Assembly: GCF_030540835.1 (NCBI RefSeq)
Contig: NZ_JAUOEK010000082.1
Span: forward strand, 1-60,357
DNA length: 60,357 nucleotides
Reading direction: 5' to 3'
DNA from: Flavivirga aquimarina
Lineage (GTDB): Bacteria; Bacteroidota; Bacteroidia; Flavobacteriales; Flavobacteriaceae
The translations under genes were made by a program, and so were the position numbers. How positions within the stretch are numbered: position 1 is the stretch's first letter; each line of letters opens with the position of its first letter. The notes below the pieces were generated by a model. It worked only from the letters and a program-made list of their open reading frames with translations, was not told the DNA's origin and did no database searches. Shown here piece by piece: positions 36,637 to 45,895 of the stretch.

Positions 36637-38877
36637 TTATAATTTAATTAATTTTTTGATAGTCGATTTTCCTACCTCGTCTATTTTTACGTAATAAAAA
36701 CCCGATATTAAATCTTGAATAGAATACTGGTTTTGAGGCTTGTTATAACTTTTTACTATTTTTCCTGAAATATTGTATATAGTAATGTTTTTAATGTTTT
36801 TTGTACCTATAGAGAAAGCGTTTTTTGTTGGGTTTGGGAATAGCAAAATAGGGCTCTCCTCAATTGAAACTGTGTCTTCTTCTGTATCCTTTGTAAATGC
36901 AACTTTAGCAGAAGAGCTTGAAGATTCAAAAACTTGAACTTCTGCAAGGGATAAAGAAGCTCCAGTATTACTTCTTATTCTTATTATATTTCCTGTAGCA
37001 CCATTTGCATTTACAGTAACTGATGGATCTGGATAGCTATTAACCACCTTAGCAAAATTTCTGGTAGACTCATCATAAACTAAGACTGTAAAGTTTGATA
37101 ATCTTGTTAAACAACAACTATCAGTTCTTCCAAAAATATTAATATCTCCTATGTTATACGTATCATCTAATGTTACTTGCCAGTAGGCATTTGTTTCTGA
37201 GGCTGTATGTGTAACTGATCCGCCAGAATACGCTCCATTTGTGTTATCATCAATAGCTCTTGGTGCCACTCCATCATGCAATGTTGAAGATTGTCTTGCT
37301 GTACCATTTAAGGCTAAATTTTGATTGCTTTGTACCCATATTTGATTTGTGTAATTGCTAGTAAGAACAACTTTGGTGTTGTCTAAAATTAAATTATCAA
37401 GTAATAGATATGAATCGTCTGCAGACATATCTTTGTTGTAAGCATACCCCAAAAGACGCACATATTCAATATCGCTTTCATAAGGTTTATAGGTAAATCT
37501 GTTTTGATATGTTGCATATTCGCTGTCTGCTGTTGTATATGGATTTACTAATGCTTCAGTAGTTACATTGTAGTATAAATCTGGAGAAATGTATTCTTCA
37601 CCAGTAGTAGTGTCTTTCATTAAAAATATTGGAAGCATATCTTCTGTAAAAGAGGTAAACAAAGAGATATCTTGAGATAATCCCTGATTTGAATCTGCCA
37701 CCGTAACAGATACTGTAGGTGTTGTTTCAGGAACGGGTTCAATAAAACCATAATCGCTATAAGGAGCCAATAAGTTTGCTTTAGTTTGAACAAAATCCCT
37801 TGTGCCATTGATATAATATGTCCTATAGTAAAATGTTTCTCCACGTTCTATATTTATTTGAGAAATAATTGTAAACAATGTATAATCACGAGGGTTAGGG
37901 TCTCCTCCAACTTGGGCAAGTCTCATAAAAACATTTCTTAATCCATGAGAACTCAGTTCTGTAGTTTTAATGTTATTACCAAAAACCATTCCCATAGATG
38001 GAGCCGTATTGCTTATAGTGTCTTGAGACCATATTACATATCCGCCAGTTTCATCAATATCTCTTGTATCTGTACCTTGAGTTGTTCCTGTTTGACCATT
38101 TGATATTTCAATACTGCCATCTGGTAATCCTACGAATTTACCACGTAAGCTTGAAGCACGAACACCTCCCCATGGCGCATTGATATGGCTGAGTGTTTCG
38201 TCTCCAAAATTTTGAATAATATATGTTACTTCCAAAACACCTTCTCCTATTTCTTTGTATTTGGTTGTATATAAAGTTTCAGATTTATATAATGAAGGAA
38301 TATGGGCTTGAGTCCCCCAATTACTAACATAATATGCTTTTTCTGTATCGTTATAATATGATGCCATTAATGGGCTATACCAGCTTTCTTGAATTCCATC
38401 ATTATTATAAGCACCTGCTCCATGAATAAAATAAAATGCTGAAGTGAAATCTCTATTGTTTAGGCTGCCGCTTACAGCAACTGGTTGCCAAACTTCATCT
38501 ACCCATGTTGATATTTCTTTTGATTGAGGTGGTATGCCTTCTCCATAGGCACTTTTAAAAGAATAAATTTGACCTCCTTGGCCTATACGTAATTCCCAAG
38601 AATTCTCGGTTGTAGCAGCATCATGTTGAAGTTTTGCGAGGTATACATGCTGTTCATCTGCAGCTGTAGGGTCTAGCCAATAACTTCCTGAAGCCGAATA
38701 TTGGGTAGTGAAACTTGTTGTACCACTTTGTTGTAAGAGGTTTCCATAATCTACTGTTGGGATAAATTCAAAAAAGGATTCATCTACAGCTGTTGAAGGG
38801 TCAATGTTTATTGGATTTTGGGCAATAACCGATAAACTAAGGATAAGCAATATTGCAGTTAGTTTAACGTTTTTCAT
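36637..38877 (-). CDS. T9SS-secreted protein: unrecognised catalytic-type domain plus F-type lectin
   Basis: 746 residues with a signal peptide (about 1-19). Residues about 30-370 form a beta-rich domain I do not recognise. Conserved-looking blocks are WELRIGQGGQIYSFKSAYGEGIPPQ (start about 94), WVDEVWQPVAV, FYFIHGAGAY, SWYSPLMASYY, YYVSNWGTQAHIPS, and INAPWGGVR. Its size, clustered Trp/His/Asp/Glu residues and pattern (a sugar-mutarotase-like super-sandwich is possible) suggest an enzyme, perhaps a new fucanase or lyase. A linker sandwich (about 385-515) follows, then the F-type lectin (520-651: His557, Arg584, Asp586, Cys588-Cys589, Arg592) and a T9SS sorting domain (about 678-746). First gene of the operon, with 505 bp upstream to HTCS2. 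The N-terminal function is unknown. Confidence 0.75.
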   Translation of the reverse strand: MKNVKLTAILLILSLSVIAQNPINIDPSTAVDESFFEFIPTVDYGNLLQQSGTTSFTTQYSASGSYWLDPTAADEQHVYLAKLQHDAATTENSWELRIGQGGQIYSFKSAYGEGIPPQSKEISTWVDEVWQPVAVSGSLNNRDFTSAFYFIHGAGAYNNDGIQESWYSPLMASYYNDTEKAYYVSNWGTQAHIPSLYKSETLYTTKYKEIGEGVLEVTYIIQNFGDETLSHINAPWGGVRASSLRGKFVGLPDGSIEISNGQTGTTQGTDTRDIDETGGYVIWSQDTISNTAPSMGMVFGNNIKTTELSSHGLRNVFMRLAQVGGDPNPRDYTLFTIISQINIERGETFYYRTYYINGTRDFVQTKANLLAPYSDYGFIEPVPETTPTVSVTVADSNQGLSQDISLFTSFTEDMLPIFLMKDTTTGEEYISPDLYYNVTTEALVNPYTTADSEYATYQNRFTYKPYESDIEYVRLLGYAYNKDMSADDSYLLLDNLILDNTKVVLTSNYTNQIWVQSNQNLALNGTARQSSTLHDGVAPRAIDDNTNGAYSGGSVTHTASETNAYWQVTLDDTYNIGDINIFGRTDSCCLTRLSNFTVLVYDESTRNFAKVVNSYPDPSVTVNANGATGNIIRIRSNTGASLSLAEVQVFESSSSSAKVAFTKDTEEDTVSIEESPILLFPNPTKNAFSIGTKNIKNITIYNISGKIVKSYNKPQNQYSIQDLISGFYYVKIDEVGKSTIKKLIKL
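36910..37320 (-). repeat. F-type lectin module, copy B
   Basis: Partner of 34285-34695. Codes for the same fucose-binding fold with a handful of substitutions (SG for AP at 538-540 and D to G at 552, for example). In both copies His to Arg spacing is 26 residues, as in F-type lectins, but five rather than four residues separate the motif Asp from the second Arg. Confidence 0.9.
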
Positions 38878-39382
38878 TTTTTTTCATTTTTAGAGTTATT
38901 TTGTTTTTTAAAATTTCTATTTGAAACGTGTTGAAGCTCTTTTTTAAAAGAACTTGAAAAAGTTTGTGCTAAATTTATTACTATATAAGATTTTATTATT
39001 GCTCTAATCCATTATAGTTTTGCTTATTTGTACCATAGTCATTATGTTACTGTTAAATAAGAGGTAGAGAGATAAGAGCTTAATCGAAAATGTAAATAGT
39101 TAAAGTGATGCTTCTTAATATATTCTGTTTTTATATGGTAAGAAAAAACACTTCTTTTATGTAAGAATAAAAATCATAGTATTTCAAGATTGACTACTCA
39201 TTATAAGAAGTCGTTGAAATTAGTTGTAGAATTTTTTTAGTTTAGGTATATAAGTGCGTTTTTTATATAAAATAATGTTAGTTATAAAAACAAAAGAGGT
39301 GATTATTGTATTTTACTTAATGGTAATTGATTTTATATTGTTTTAATAAATTTATTATATCTGTTTGTAGAAAGGTTATTTC
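38878..39382. other. Regulatory gap between HTCS2 and the T9SS operon
   Basis: 505 bp without a gene. It lies upstream of the first T9SS-operon gene and downstream of HTCS2, both on the minus strand, so it should hold the operon promoter and probably HTCS2 binding sites. No consensus Bacteroidota -7/-33 pair is obvious on the minus strand. No convincing terminator hairpin after HTCS2 was seen. Confidence 0.4.
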
Positions 39383-42300
39383 TTATTGTTTCTTTAAAAA
39401 CTCTGATGGTGAAACTCCATGTAACTTTTTAAATGAGGTAGAAAAATAAGAGTTAGATTCGATACCTATTTGATACATAACCTCACTAACATTAGTGCCG
39501 TCATTTTTACTCAATAATTCTGCTGCCCGTTGGAGCCTGAAATTCCGTAAATATGCATTGGGAATTTGCCCTGTAAGTTGCTTTAATCGTCGGTAAAAAT
39601 GAGAAGCACTTAAATTCATTTTTATAGATAATTCTTCAACACCAAAATTAGAATCTGAAATATTTTGTTCTATAACTTGAATGATATCATTTAAAAATGC
39701 TTTATCTCTAGTAGATAGTTCAATTCCTTTTTTGGGAAGCTTACTGTTTTTGGAAAAATACTCTTTTATTTTTGTATTATTATCGATAAGTTTTTTAATG
39801 CGTAATTCTAAAACTTTTATTGAGAAAGGTTTACTTACGTATTCATCAGCTCCAAATTCTAAGCCTTTAATGATATCATCGTTATCTCCTAATGCTGTTA
39901 ATAGTAATACAGGAATATGGCATGTTTCTGGGTTTGATTTAACTTTTTCGCAAAACGCGAACCCATCCATTTCGGGCATCATAACATCGCTAATTATAAG
40001 GCTAGGTTCCTTTAGTTTTATCTTTTCTAATCCCTCTAATCCGTTATTAGCTAATGTTATGTTATATTTTTTAGAAAGCGTACTAGTTAAAAAGTTTTGA
40101 ACATCTTCTTCATCTTCTACAATCAATAAATGGTGTTCTTTTAGTTCATTATTTGAAATTTTATTTAAAGCTTCATTCTTATATTCGGGAGATAATGGCA
40201 CCCAATCTTTAATAAACGATTTTGTATTTGTGTTTACTTCAATGCTTTTATAGTCTTCAATGTTCCCCGTGGGGATTAAAATAGAAAATCTTGTTTCAAC
40301 AAAAGGTTCACTTTTTACAGAAATGTCTCCTTCAAGTAAATTGATAAGTGATTTGCAAAACGCAAGCCCAATACCACCACCACTAACCGTATCGTCATGG
40401 TTTCCTAATTGATAAAATCTTTCAAAAATGTTATCTAAATCTTTTGCAGGTATACCTTTTCCATTATCAATAACATCTATTTGTATCATTTTGGTTCCAG
40501 AATCCTGAATTATATCAGATTCTATACTAATACTTCCGTTGATAGGTGTATTTTTAAATGCATTAGATAATAAATTAAAGAGAATACGTTCCACTTTTTC
40601 AGTATCAATTATGATGTCTTCATTAGGTGAATTGACTTTGTAAAAAAAGTTTATGTTGTTTTCAGTAGCATAATTTTCAAACGCTTCTGTAGTTGGATAT
40701 ATAAAGCCTCCTAAAGTATTATGGCTAAAATTTAAGTCTACATAACCTTGTTCTGCTTTTCTAAATGTTATTAATTGATCTACTAAGCTAAGTAGTCGTT
40801 TTGTGTTTTTTTGAATGATGGCTAAATATTTTGTGTTTTCGGAATCTTTATTGAGAGAGATTATATGTTCTAATGGTCCAGTTATTAAAGTTAGTGGTGT
40901 TCTAAATTCATGAGAGATATTTGTAAAATATCTAAATTTACCTTGATTGATGGTGTCTAGTCGTTCTTTGTCTAGTTGTTCGTATTTTAAGCGCTGTTTT
41001 AACTTTTCGTGCTGAACAAAATAAATAATAATTCCAGCACAAACTAAAACTGTTAGTAAAACAAAAAGTAAATAACTCCACCAAGTTTGATACCATGGGG
41101 GTAATATGGTAACATTTAAACTCTTTATTTCTGGGCTCCAAACACTATCACCATTAGCAGCTTTTACTTTAAATACGTAATCTCCAGCAGAAAGATTGGT
41201 GTAGGTTATAGTCTTTTTTCCAGTTTGTGCTTCAATCCACATATCATTAAACCCTTCCAATTTATATGCTAATTTGTTTTTGGATGGAGTGGATGTGTGT
41301 TTAACTACTAATTGAAATGCTATGGTTTGTTCATTCTGACTTATAGAAATGTTTTCTGTTTCCGAAATGGATTTTTCAAGAATAACTTTGTTGTTAATCT
41401 TTTCTCCAATTTCCATGACCTTATTGTTCACTAAAAGTGATGTAATTATAATTTTTGGAGGTGTACTATTTAATTGAATATTTTCAGGTCTAAATATGGT
41501 TAAACCATTTAATCCTCCAAAATAAAAATAACCAGAGTTTCCTTTAAAATAAGAAGCTTGTCTAAAATTGTTTTGAGATAAACCATCTCTTACATCAAAA
41601 ACATCAACATTATCATTTTTAATATTGAATTTAACTAAGCCCATATCTGTGCTAATCCATAAGTCAGACTCATTTTCCTGTAAAATGCCGTAAATGGCAT
41701 CATCAGGTAAAATATCATTTTTTCTAAAATATTCAGTTTTAGTAGGTAACCCTTGATTATTTAATGTCATTTTATTTATACCTCCTCCAAAGGTTCCTAT
41801 CCATAAATGATTATTTTCTTTATGAAGAGAAAATATATTATCGTAACTTAACTTTATTGCATCAATGCTATTAGCAGTATATTGTTGCTCTATTATTAGT
41901 TTACTTTGTTTAAATAAAACTTTAAGAAGGCCTTTGTAAGTTCCAAGCCAAAAAGAATTTTCCCCATCTTTGAGTACAACATTTGCAAGATTGTTTTTAA
42001 AATCTAATTTTGATTTTATTTTTAAAATAGGGTTCGTTTTATTTTTTATTTTTTCCCATGGGTTTTCTATAGCGATAATCTGGGCACCGGCAAAGAGTAG
42101 ATTGTTTTTGTTAATTTGAATAATATTACGAAACCCGTTTCTGAGGGGAGCGTTTTTGTTATCTTGAAGTATAACTTTTTTGAATTTATTATTTAATGGA
42201 TTATAAACTATTAATGAATTATCAGAGCTTAGCCATATGTATCCTTTTTGATCTTCAAAGATACAGCGCATAACATCACCTTCGGACCAGGGTAGTTTAG

Positions 42301-43513
42301 ATTGTAAATCTTCAAATTTTAATTTATTAATTGTATTGCTGTTTATGATGCTTTTACTTCTAACTAAAGGAGTGTTATAACCAGATAGCCATAGGTAGCC
42401 TCGTTTGTCTTCTATGATTGATGTTATTAGATTATCTGATATTGAAAAGCTGTCATAAGGGTTGCTTGAATAATTAATAAATGGTTTTTGAGTTAGGTCT
42501 AGTTTATTAATACCGCCTTGGGCAGTACCAATCCATAATACATCAAAATCATCTTGATACAAGGAGTTAATCTGGTGGCTACTTAAGCCTAATTCGTTTT
42601 TTTGATTAAAAGAAAAGTGATCGAATGTATTTTGTTCTTGATTGTATTTATATAACCCATCATCTTTTGTTCCTATCCATACCATTCCTACACGATCTTC
42701 AAAAATAGTATTTACCTTTTCTGGTGCAGATTGTTTTTTTGTGTTATTAAATGATTGTATTATGTGTAGCCTATTCTTGTCTAAAGTCGCTTTATATAAG
42801 CCCTGATAAGTACCAATCCAAAATATATTATTTATAAGTACAACTGTTGTTATAGGAATATCAGTTAATTTATCGAAACTAGATATTGATGGTACGTCGT
42901 CTTTTAAAGATATATTTTTTAAGCCTGTTGAGGTTCCTAAAATCAATGTGTTTTCATCTTTAAAAGCGAATGAATTAATTGTTGGGAATTCTGGGGAACT
43001 TTTCAAAATGTTTTCTGACACCTTAAATGTACCGTTTTCAATATCGGCTAGTTCACAGACAAATAAATGATTTTTCCCAGAGAACCATATACGTCCCAAA
43101 GGTCCAGATTCTATATGGGTTATTGAAACTTTTTTGGATAATGGAACGGTGTAAAATTTTTCTAACCAAGGTATATATATATTAACGCCTAAGTTTGTAC
43201 CAATCCATAATACACCTTGCTCATCTTTGAAAAGTGAAAATATATAATTGCTAGATAAGTTGCCGTTGGTTTTAGATTGTGTCGTATATGTTTTAAATTC
43301 ATAGCCATCATACCTAATCAATCCATTAGGGGTGCCATACCATAGAAAACCATATCGGTCTTGCTCTATTACATTTATGGTATTTTGATTAAAACCTTCT
43401 TTGTTGGAGAATCGTTCAAAGTTTTGAGCTTGAACAAAACTCCAAAAATTTATTATAATACCAAATAATATAATAAAGTCGATTTTTCGGTGCCATTTCA
43501 TAAATGTAAACAA
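39383..43513 (-). CDS. Hybrid two-component system regulator (HTCS2)
   Basis: 1376 residues; start at Met1 or Met5, signal-anchor about 11-29. Domains match HTCS1 throughout: propeller repeats (about 31-685), Y_Y_Y (about 725-803), one transmembrane segment (about 810-833), HisKA His868 (ISHEFRTPL), HATPase (LLSNAFKN 981-988; IDNGKGIP; GGGIGLAF), receiver Asp1176, AraC-type helix-turn-helix (about 1289-1372). The cytoplasmic half is markedly closer to HTCS1 than parts of the propeller are, as expected of duplicated regulators that sense related but different oligosaccharides. It is the regulator nearest the T9SS operon on the same strand and probably activates it. Confidence 0.95.
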   Translation of the reverse strand: MFTFMKWHRKIDFIILFGIIINFWSFVQAQNFERFSNKEGFNQNTINVIEQDRYGFLWYGTPNGLIRYDGYEFKTYTTQSKTNGNLSSNYIFSLFKDEQGVLWIGTNLGVNIYIPWLEKFYTVPLSKKVSITHIESGPLGRIWFSGKNHLFVCELADIENGTFKVSENILKSSPEFPTINSFAFKDENTLILGTSTGLKNISLKDDVPSISSFDKLTDIPITTVVLINNIFWIGTYQGLYKATLDKNRLHIIQSFNNTKKQSAPEKVNTIFEDRVGMVWIGTKDDGLYKYNQEQNTFDHFSFNQKNELGLSSHQINSLYQDDFDVLWIGTAQGGINKLDLTQKPFINYSSNPYDSFSISDNLITSIIEDKRGYLWLSGYNTPLVRSKSIINSNTINKLKFEDLQSKLPWSEGDVMRCIFEDQKGYIWLSSDNSLIVYNPLNNKFKKVILQDNKNAPLRNGFRNIIQINKNNLLFAGAQIIAIENPWEKIKNKTNPILKIKSKLDFKNNLANVVLKDGENSFWLGTYKGLLKVLFKQSKLIIEQQYTANSIDAIKLSYDNIFSLHKENNHLWIGTFGGGINKMTLNNQGLPTKTEYFRKNDILPDDAIYGILQENESDLWISTDMGLVKFNIKNDNVDVFDVRDGLSQNNFRQASYFKGNSGYFYFGGLNGLTIFRPENIQLNSTPPKIIITSLLVNNKVMEIGEKINNKVILEKSISETENISISQNEQTIAFQLVVKHTSTPSKNKLAYKLEGFNDMWIEAQTGKKTITYTNLSAGDYVFKVKAANGDSVWSPEIKSLNVTILPPWYQTWWSYLLFVLLTVLVCAGIIIYFVQHEKLKQRLKYEQLDKERLDTINQGKFRYFTNISHEFRTPLTLITGPLEHIISLNKDSENTKYLAIIQKNTKRLLSLVDQLITFRKAEQGYVDLNFSHNTLGGFIYPTTEAFENYATENNINFFYKVNSPNEDIIIDTEKVERILFNLLSNAFKNTPINGSISIESDIIQDSGTKMIQIDVIDNGKGIPAKDLDNIFERFYQLGNHDDTVSGGGIGLAFCKSLINLLEGDISVKSEPFVETRFSILIPTGNIEDYKSIEVNTNTKSFIKDWVPLSPEYKNEALNKISNNELKEHHLLIVEDEEDVQNFLTSTLSKKYNITLANNGLEGLEKIKLKEPSLIISDVMMPEMDGFAFCEKVKSNPETCHIPVLLLTALGDNDDIIKGLEFGADEYVSKPFSIKVLELRIKKLIDNNTKIKEYFSKNSKLPKKGIELSTRDKAFLNDIIQVIEQNISDSNFGVEELSIKMNLSASHFYRRLKQLTGQIPNAYLRNFRLQRAAELLSKNDGTNVSEVMYQIGIESNSYFSTSFKKLHGVSPSEFLKKQ

Positions 43514-43981
43514 TCTATATATTAGATGATTAGAAAGAAAAAGGGCGTTTAGTTACCCAAAGTCACCTTTGTGGTGCGCCACAAACAACCTTTCTTAGAT
43601 GCTAAATATAACATTGTTTTCGCAAATAATTTCAAAATTAGATACTTACATCAAAATTAAAGAGATTAGTAAAATCAGATCAAAGTGATGAACACCAAAA
43701 AGGATTTGATAGCTGATCTCATTTAGTTTCCATGCTATTTTGTCTATTTAGAAGTTAATTTTTCGAGGTATTTGAAATGATCTGAGGCCAGCAAATAGGC
43801 TAATCTAAACCATTTAGGGCTAAAAAATTCTTCAGAACTTTCTGGTAAGCAATTATAATCAGTATTAAAAAAAGAAAATCGCCTATAAATTACTTTATAG
43901 ACGATTTACTTTTTTATATAATCTTGTTTTGAAATAAAGGTTATGTTAAAACCAAAGTGTTATGAAAAACAATGAGAGACG
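43514..43981. other. Gap upstream of HTCS2 with leader hairpin
   Basis: 468 bp with no gene. A hairpin of TTTGTGG (43568-43574) with CCACAAA (43579-43585) lies 55 bp upstream of the HTCS2 ATG and would be in its 5' untranslated leader or promoter. The NagB-like gene's terminator is at 43876-43907. Nothing else is recognised. Confidence 0.45.
43876..43907 (-). terminator. Terminator of the NagB-like gene
   Basis: Stem of AAATCG-C-CTATAAA (43876-43889) with TTTATAG-A-CGATTT (43894-43907), one internal mismatch, loop TTAC. An A-rich tract on the left (43867-43873) gives a U-run in minus-strand transcripts, and T-runs on the right would serve the other direction. It starts 75 bp after the NagB-like stop codon. 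Confidence 0.7.
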
Positions 43982-45895
43982 TTAGAAATAATAACGCCTA
44001 AAAGCCTCAATAGCAGCATAATCTGCTAAACCAAGATCGTTATATTTTTTTGCTGTTAATCTATTTCTGTCTTCAACTCTTACCCAAAATTCTCTATTGT
44101 CATCACCTTGAAACATAACACCATCTTTTTGTGACTGGTGATAAAATATAGCATGTCGCTTTCTTAATACTTGATCTGGGCTTAATGGGACAGCCATTTC
44201 AATTTCATACGATTCCCATTCGTGCCATGCACCACGGTATAGCCAAACCCAACAATCGTTCATATAGGGTAGACCTTTCATTTTTTCTAAGGATGCAAAT
44301 AGCGCATCCAAACAAACTTTATGTGTGCCGTGAGGATCTGCCAAATCTCCGGCAGCATAAATTTGGTGTGGTTTTATGTGTTCAATTAAGCTACACATGA
44401 TATCTATATCCACTTGAGATAAATTATTCTTTTTTATAGTTCCTGTTTCATAAAAAGGAAGATCTAAAAAATGTACATTAGCATCATCTAATCCTAAATA
44501 TCGTGTAGCTCCTACAGATTCACTTCTTCTTATAAGGCCTTTTAGTTTCCTTACTTCTACAGAATCAATGGCGTTACCCGTTTTTTTATGTAAATAACTA
44601 ATAATAGCATTCGCCTCAATGGACTTTGGGTTTAAAGCTTTTGAAATCTCTGCAAACTTTAACGCTTCATCATCAGATACAGCAATGTTCCCCGAAGTTT
44701 GGTAAGCAATATGTACGTCATGACCTTGCTGAACTAATCTATCAAATGTACCTCCCATAGAAATAACATCATCATCGGGATGTGGACTAAAAATAATAAT
44801 TCTCTTTTTTTCTGGAGTAGATCGCTCAGGTCGGTTGGTATCATCAGCATTTGGTTTTCCCCCTGGCCACCCAGTAATGGTGTGCTGTAATTTATTAAAC
44901 ATCTTAATGTTTAAATCGTATGCAGTTCCTTCCTCAGCTAATAAATCAGACATTCCATGATCGTTATAATCTTTGTCTGTTAGTTTAAGAAACGGTTTAT
45001 TTGTTAACTCACTTAACCATACGACGGCTTTTAGTTCAAGAGCTTCCGTCCATTTACAGGAGGATACTAACCAAGGTGTTTTTACCCTTGTAAGTTCTGA
45101 TGAAGCTCCTTTGTCTAGTACAAAAGTTGTATTATTATGTTCTTGTAAGTATGTAGCTGGTACTTGAGGTGTAATATCGCCTTCTATAGTCTTTTTTAAA
45201 ACATTTGCTTTACTAATACCCCAGCCCAAAAGCACAATTCTTTTAGCACTTCTTACTGTTCCTACTCCCATAGTTATGGCTTTTCTAGGTACATTATCAA
45301 TACCTAAAAATGCAGGAGCAGCATCAACTCTGGTTATATGGTCGAGTGTAATACTTCTGGTGCCTGAATTAAAATGAGATCCGGGCTCGTTAAATCCTAT
45401 GTGTCCGGTACGTCCTATACCAAGCAATTGAAAATCTAACCCGCCAAGTGATTTGATTTTTGTTTCATAATCAATACAATATTGATACAATTCTTCATTG
45501 CTTATTGTACCACTGGGTATATTAATGTTTTCTGGTAAAATATCAACATGATTAAAGAGGTGTTCATGCATGAAATAAAAATAACTTTGGATATTGTCCT
45601 TATCCATTGGATAATATTCATCCAAATTGAAAGTAATAACGTTAGCAAAACTTAAGCCTTCCTCTTTATGCATTCTTACCAACTCTTCATAAACTTTTAT
45701 TGGAGATGAACCAGTTGCTAAACCTAATATACATGGAGTATTTAACGATTGCTTTTCTTTAATTAAACCTGCAATCTCTTGAGCTACTATTATTGAAGCT
45801 TCTTGCGACGAGTCAAAAATAACATTATGAATCTTCTCAAAGCGGGTTTCTTCAAATTTACCAGCTTCTTTATACTTTATAAGTTGCGTATTCAT
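43982..45895 (-). CDS. NagB-like glucosamine-6-phosphate deaminase fused to PIG-L/LmbE deacetylase domain
   Basis: 637 residues, no signal peptide, cytoplasmic. Residues about 25-275 resemble GlcN6P deaminase/isomerase: LGLATGSSPIKVYEEL (57-72), TFNLDEYYP (88-96; Asp92), LLGIGRTGHIGFNEPGS (157-173). Residues about 360-600 form a PIG-L/LmbE domain with zinc motif HPDDD (372-376) and DPHGTH near 515. The fusion is a recurring Bacteroidota type usually named NagB. Against E. coli NagB the GNDGH block is GRTGH, so the Asp141 equivalent is Thr163, while His165 and Glu170 are kept. True deaminase activity is therefore uncertain. The role may be in amino-sugar metabolism. Divergent from the sigma-factor gene. 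Confidence 0.85.
   Translation of the reverse strand: MNTQLIKYKEAGKFEETRFEKIHNVIFDSSQEASIIVAQEIAGLIKEKQSLNTPCILGLATGSSPIKVYEELVRMHKEEGLSFANVITFNLDEYYPMDKDNIQSYFYFMHEHLFNHVDILPENINIPSGTISNEELYQYCIDYETKIKSLGGLDFQLLGIGRTGHIGFNEPGSHFNSGTRSITLDHITRVDAAPAFLGIDNVPRKAITMGVGTVRSAKRIVLLGWGISKANVLKKTIEGDITPQVPATYLQEHNNTTFVLDKGASSELTRVKTPWLVSSCKWTEALELKAVVWLSELTNKPFLKLTDKDYNDHGMSDLLAEEGTAYDLNIKMFNKLQHTITGWPGGKPNADDTNRPERSTPEKKRIIIFSPHPDDDVISMGGTFDRLVQQGHDVHIAYQTSGNIAVSDDEALKFAEISKALNPKSIEANAIISYLHKKTGNAIDSVEVRKLKGLIRRSESVGATRYLGLDDANVHFLDLPFYETGTIKKNNLSQVDIDIMCSLIEHIKPHQIYAAGDLADPHGTHKVCLDALFASLEKMKGLPYMNDCWVWLYRGAWHEWESYEIEMAVPLSPDQVLRKRHAIFYHQSQKDGVMFQGDDNREFWVRVEDRNRLTAKKYNDLGLADYAAIEAFRRYYF

Noticed and set aside
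39681-40100. Plus-strand ORF of 139 codons
   Set aside because: It is the antisense shadow of the HTCS2 receiver region. A similar shadow occurs over HTCS1 because the two genes are paralogous.
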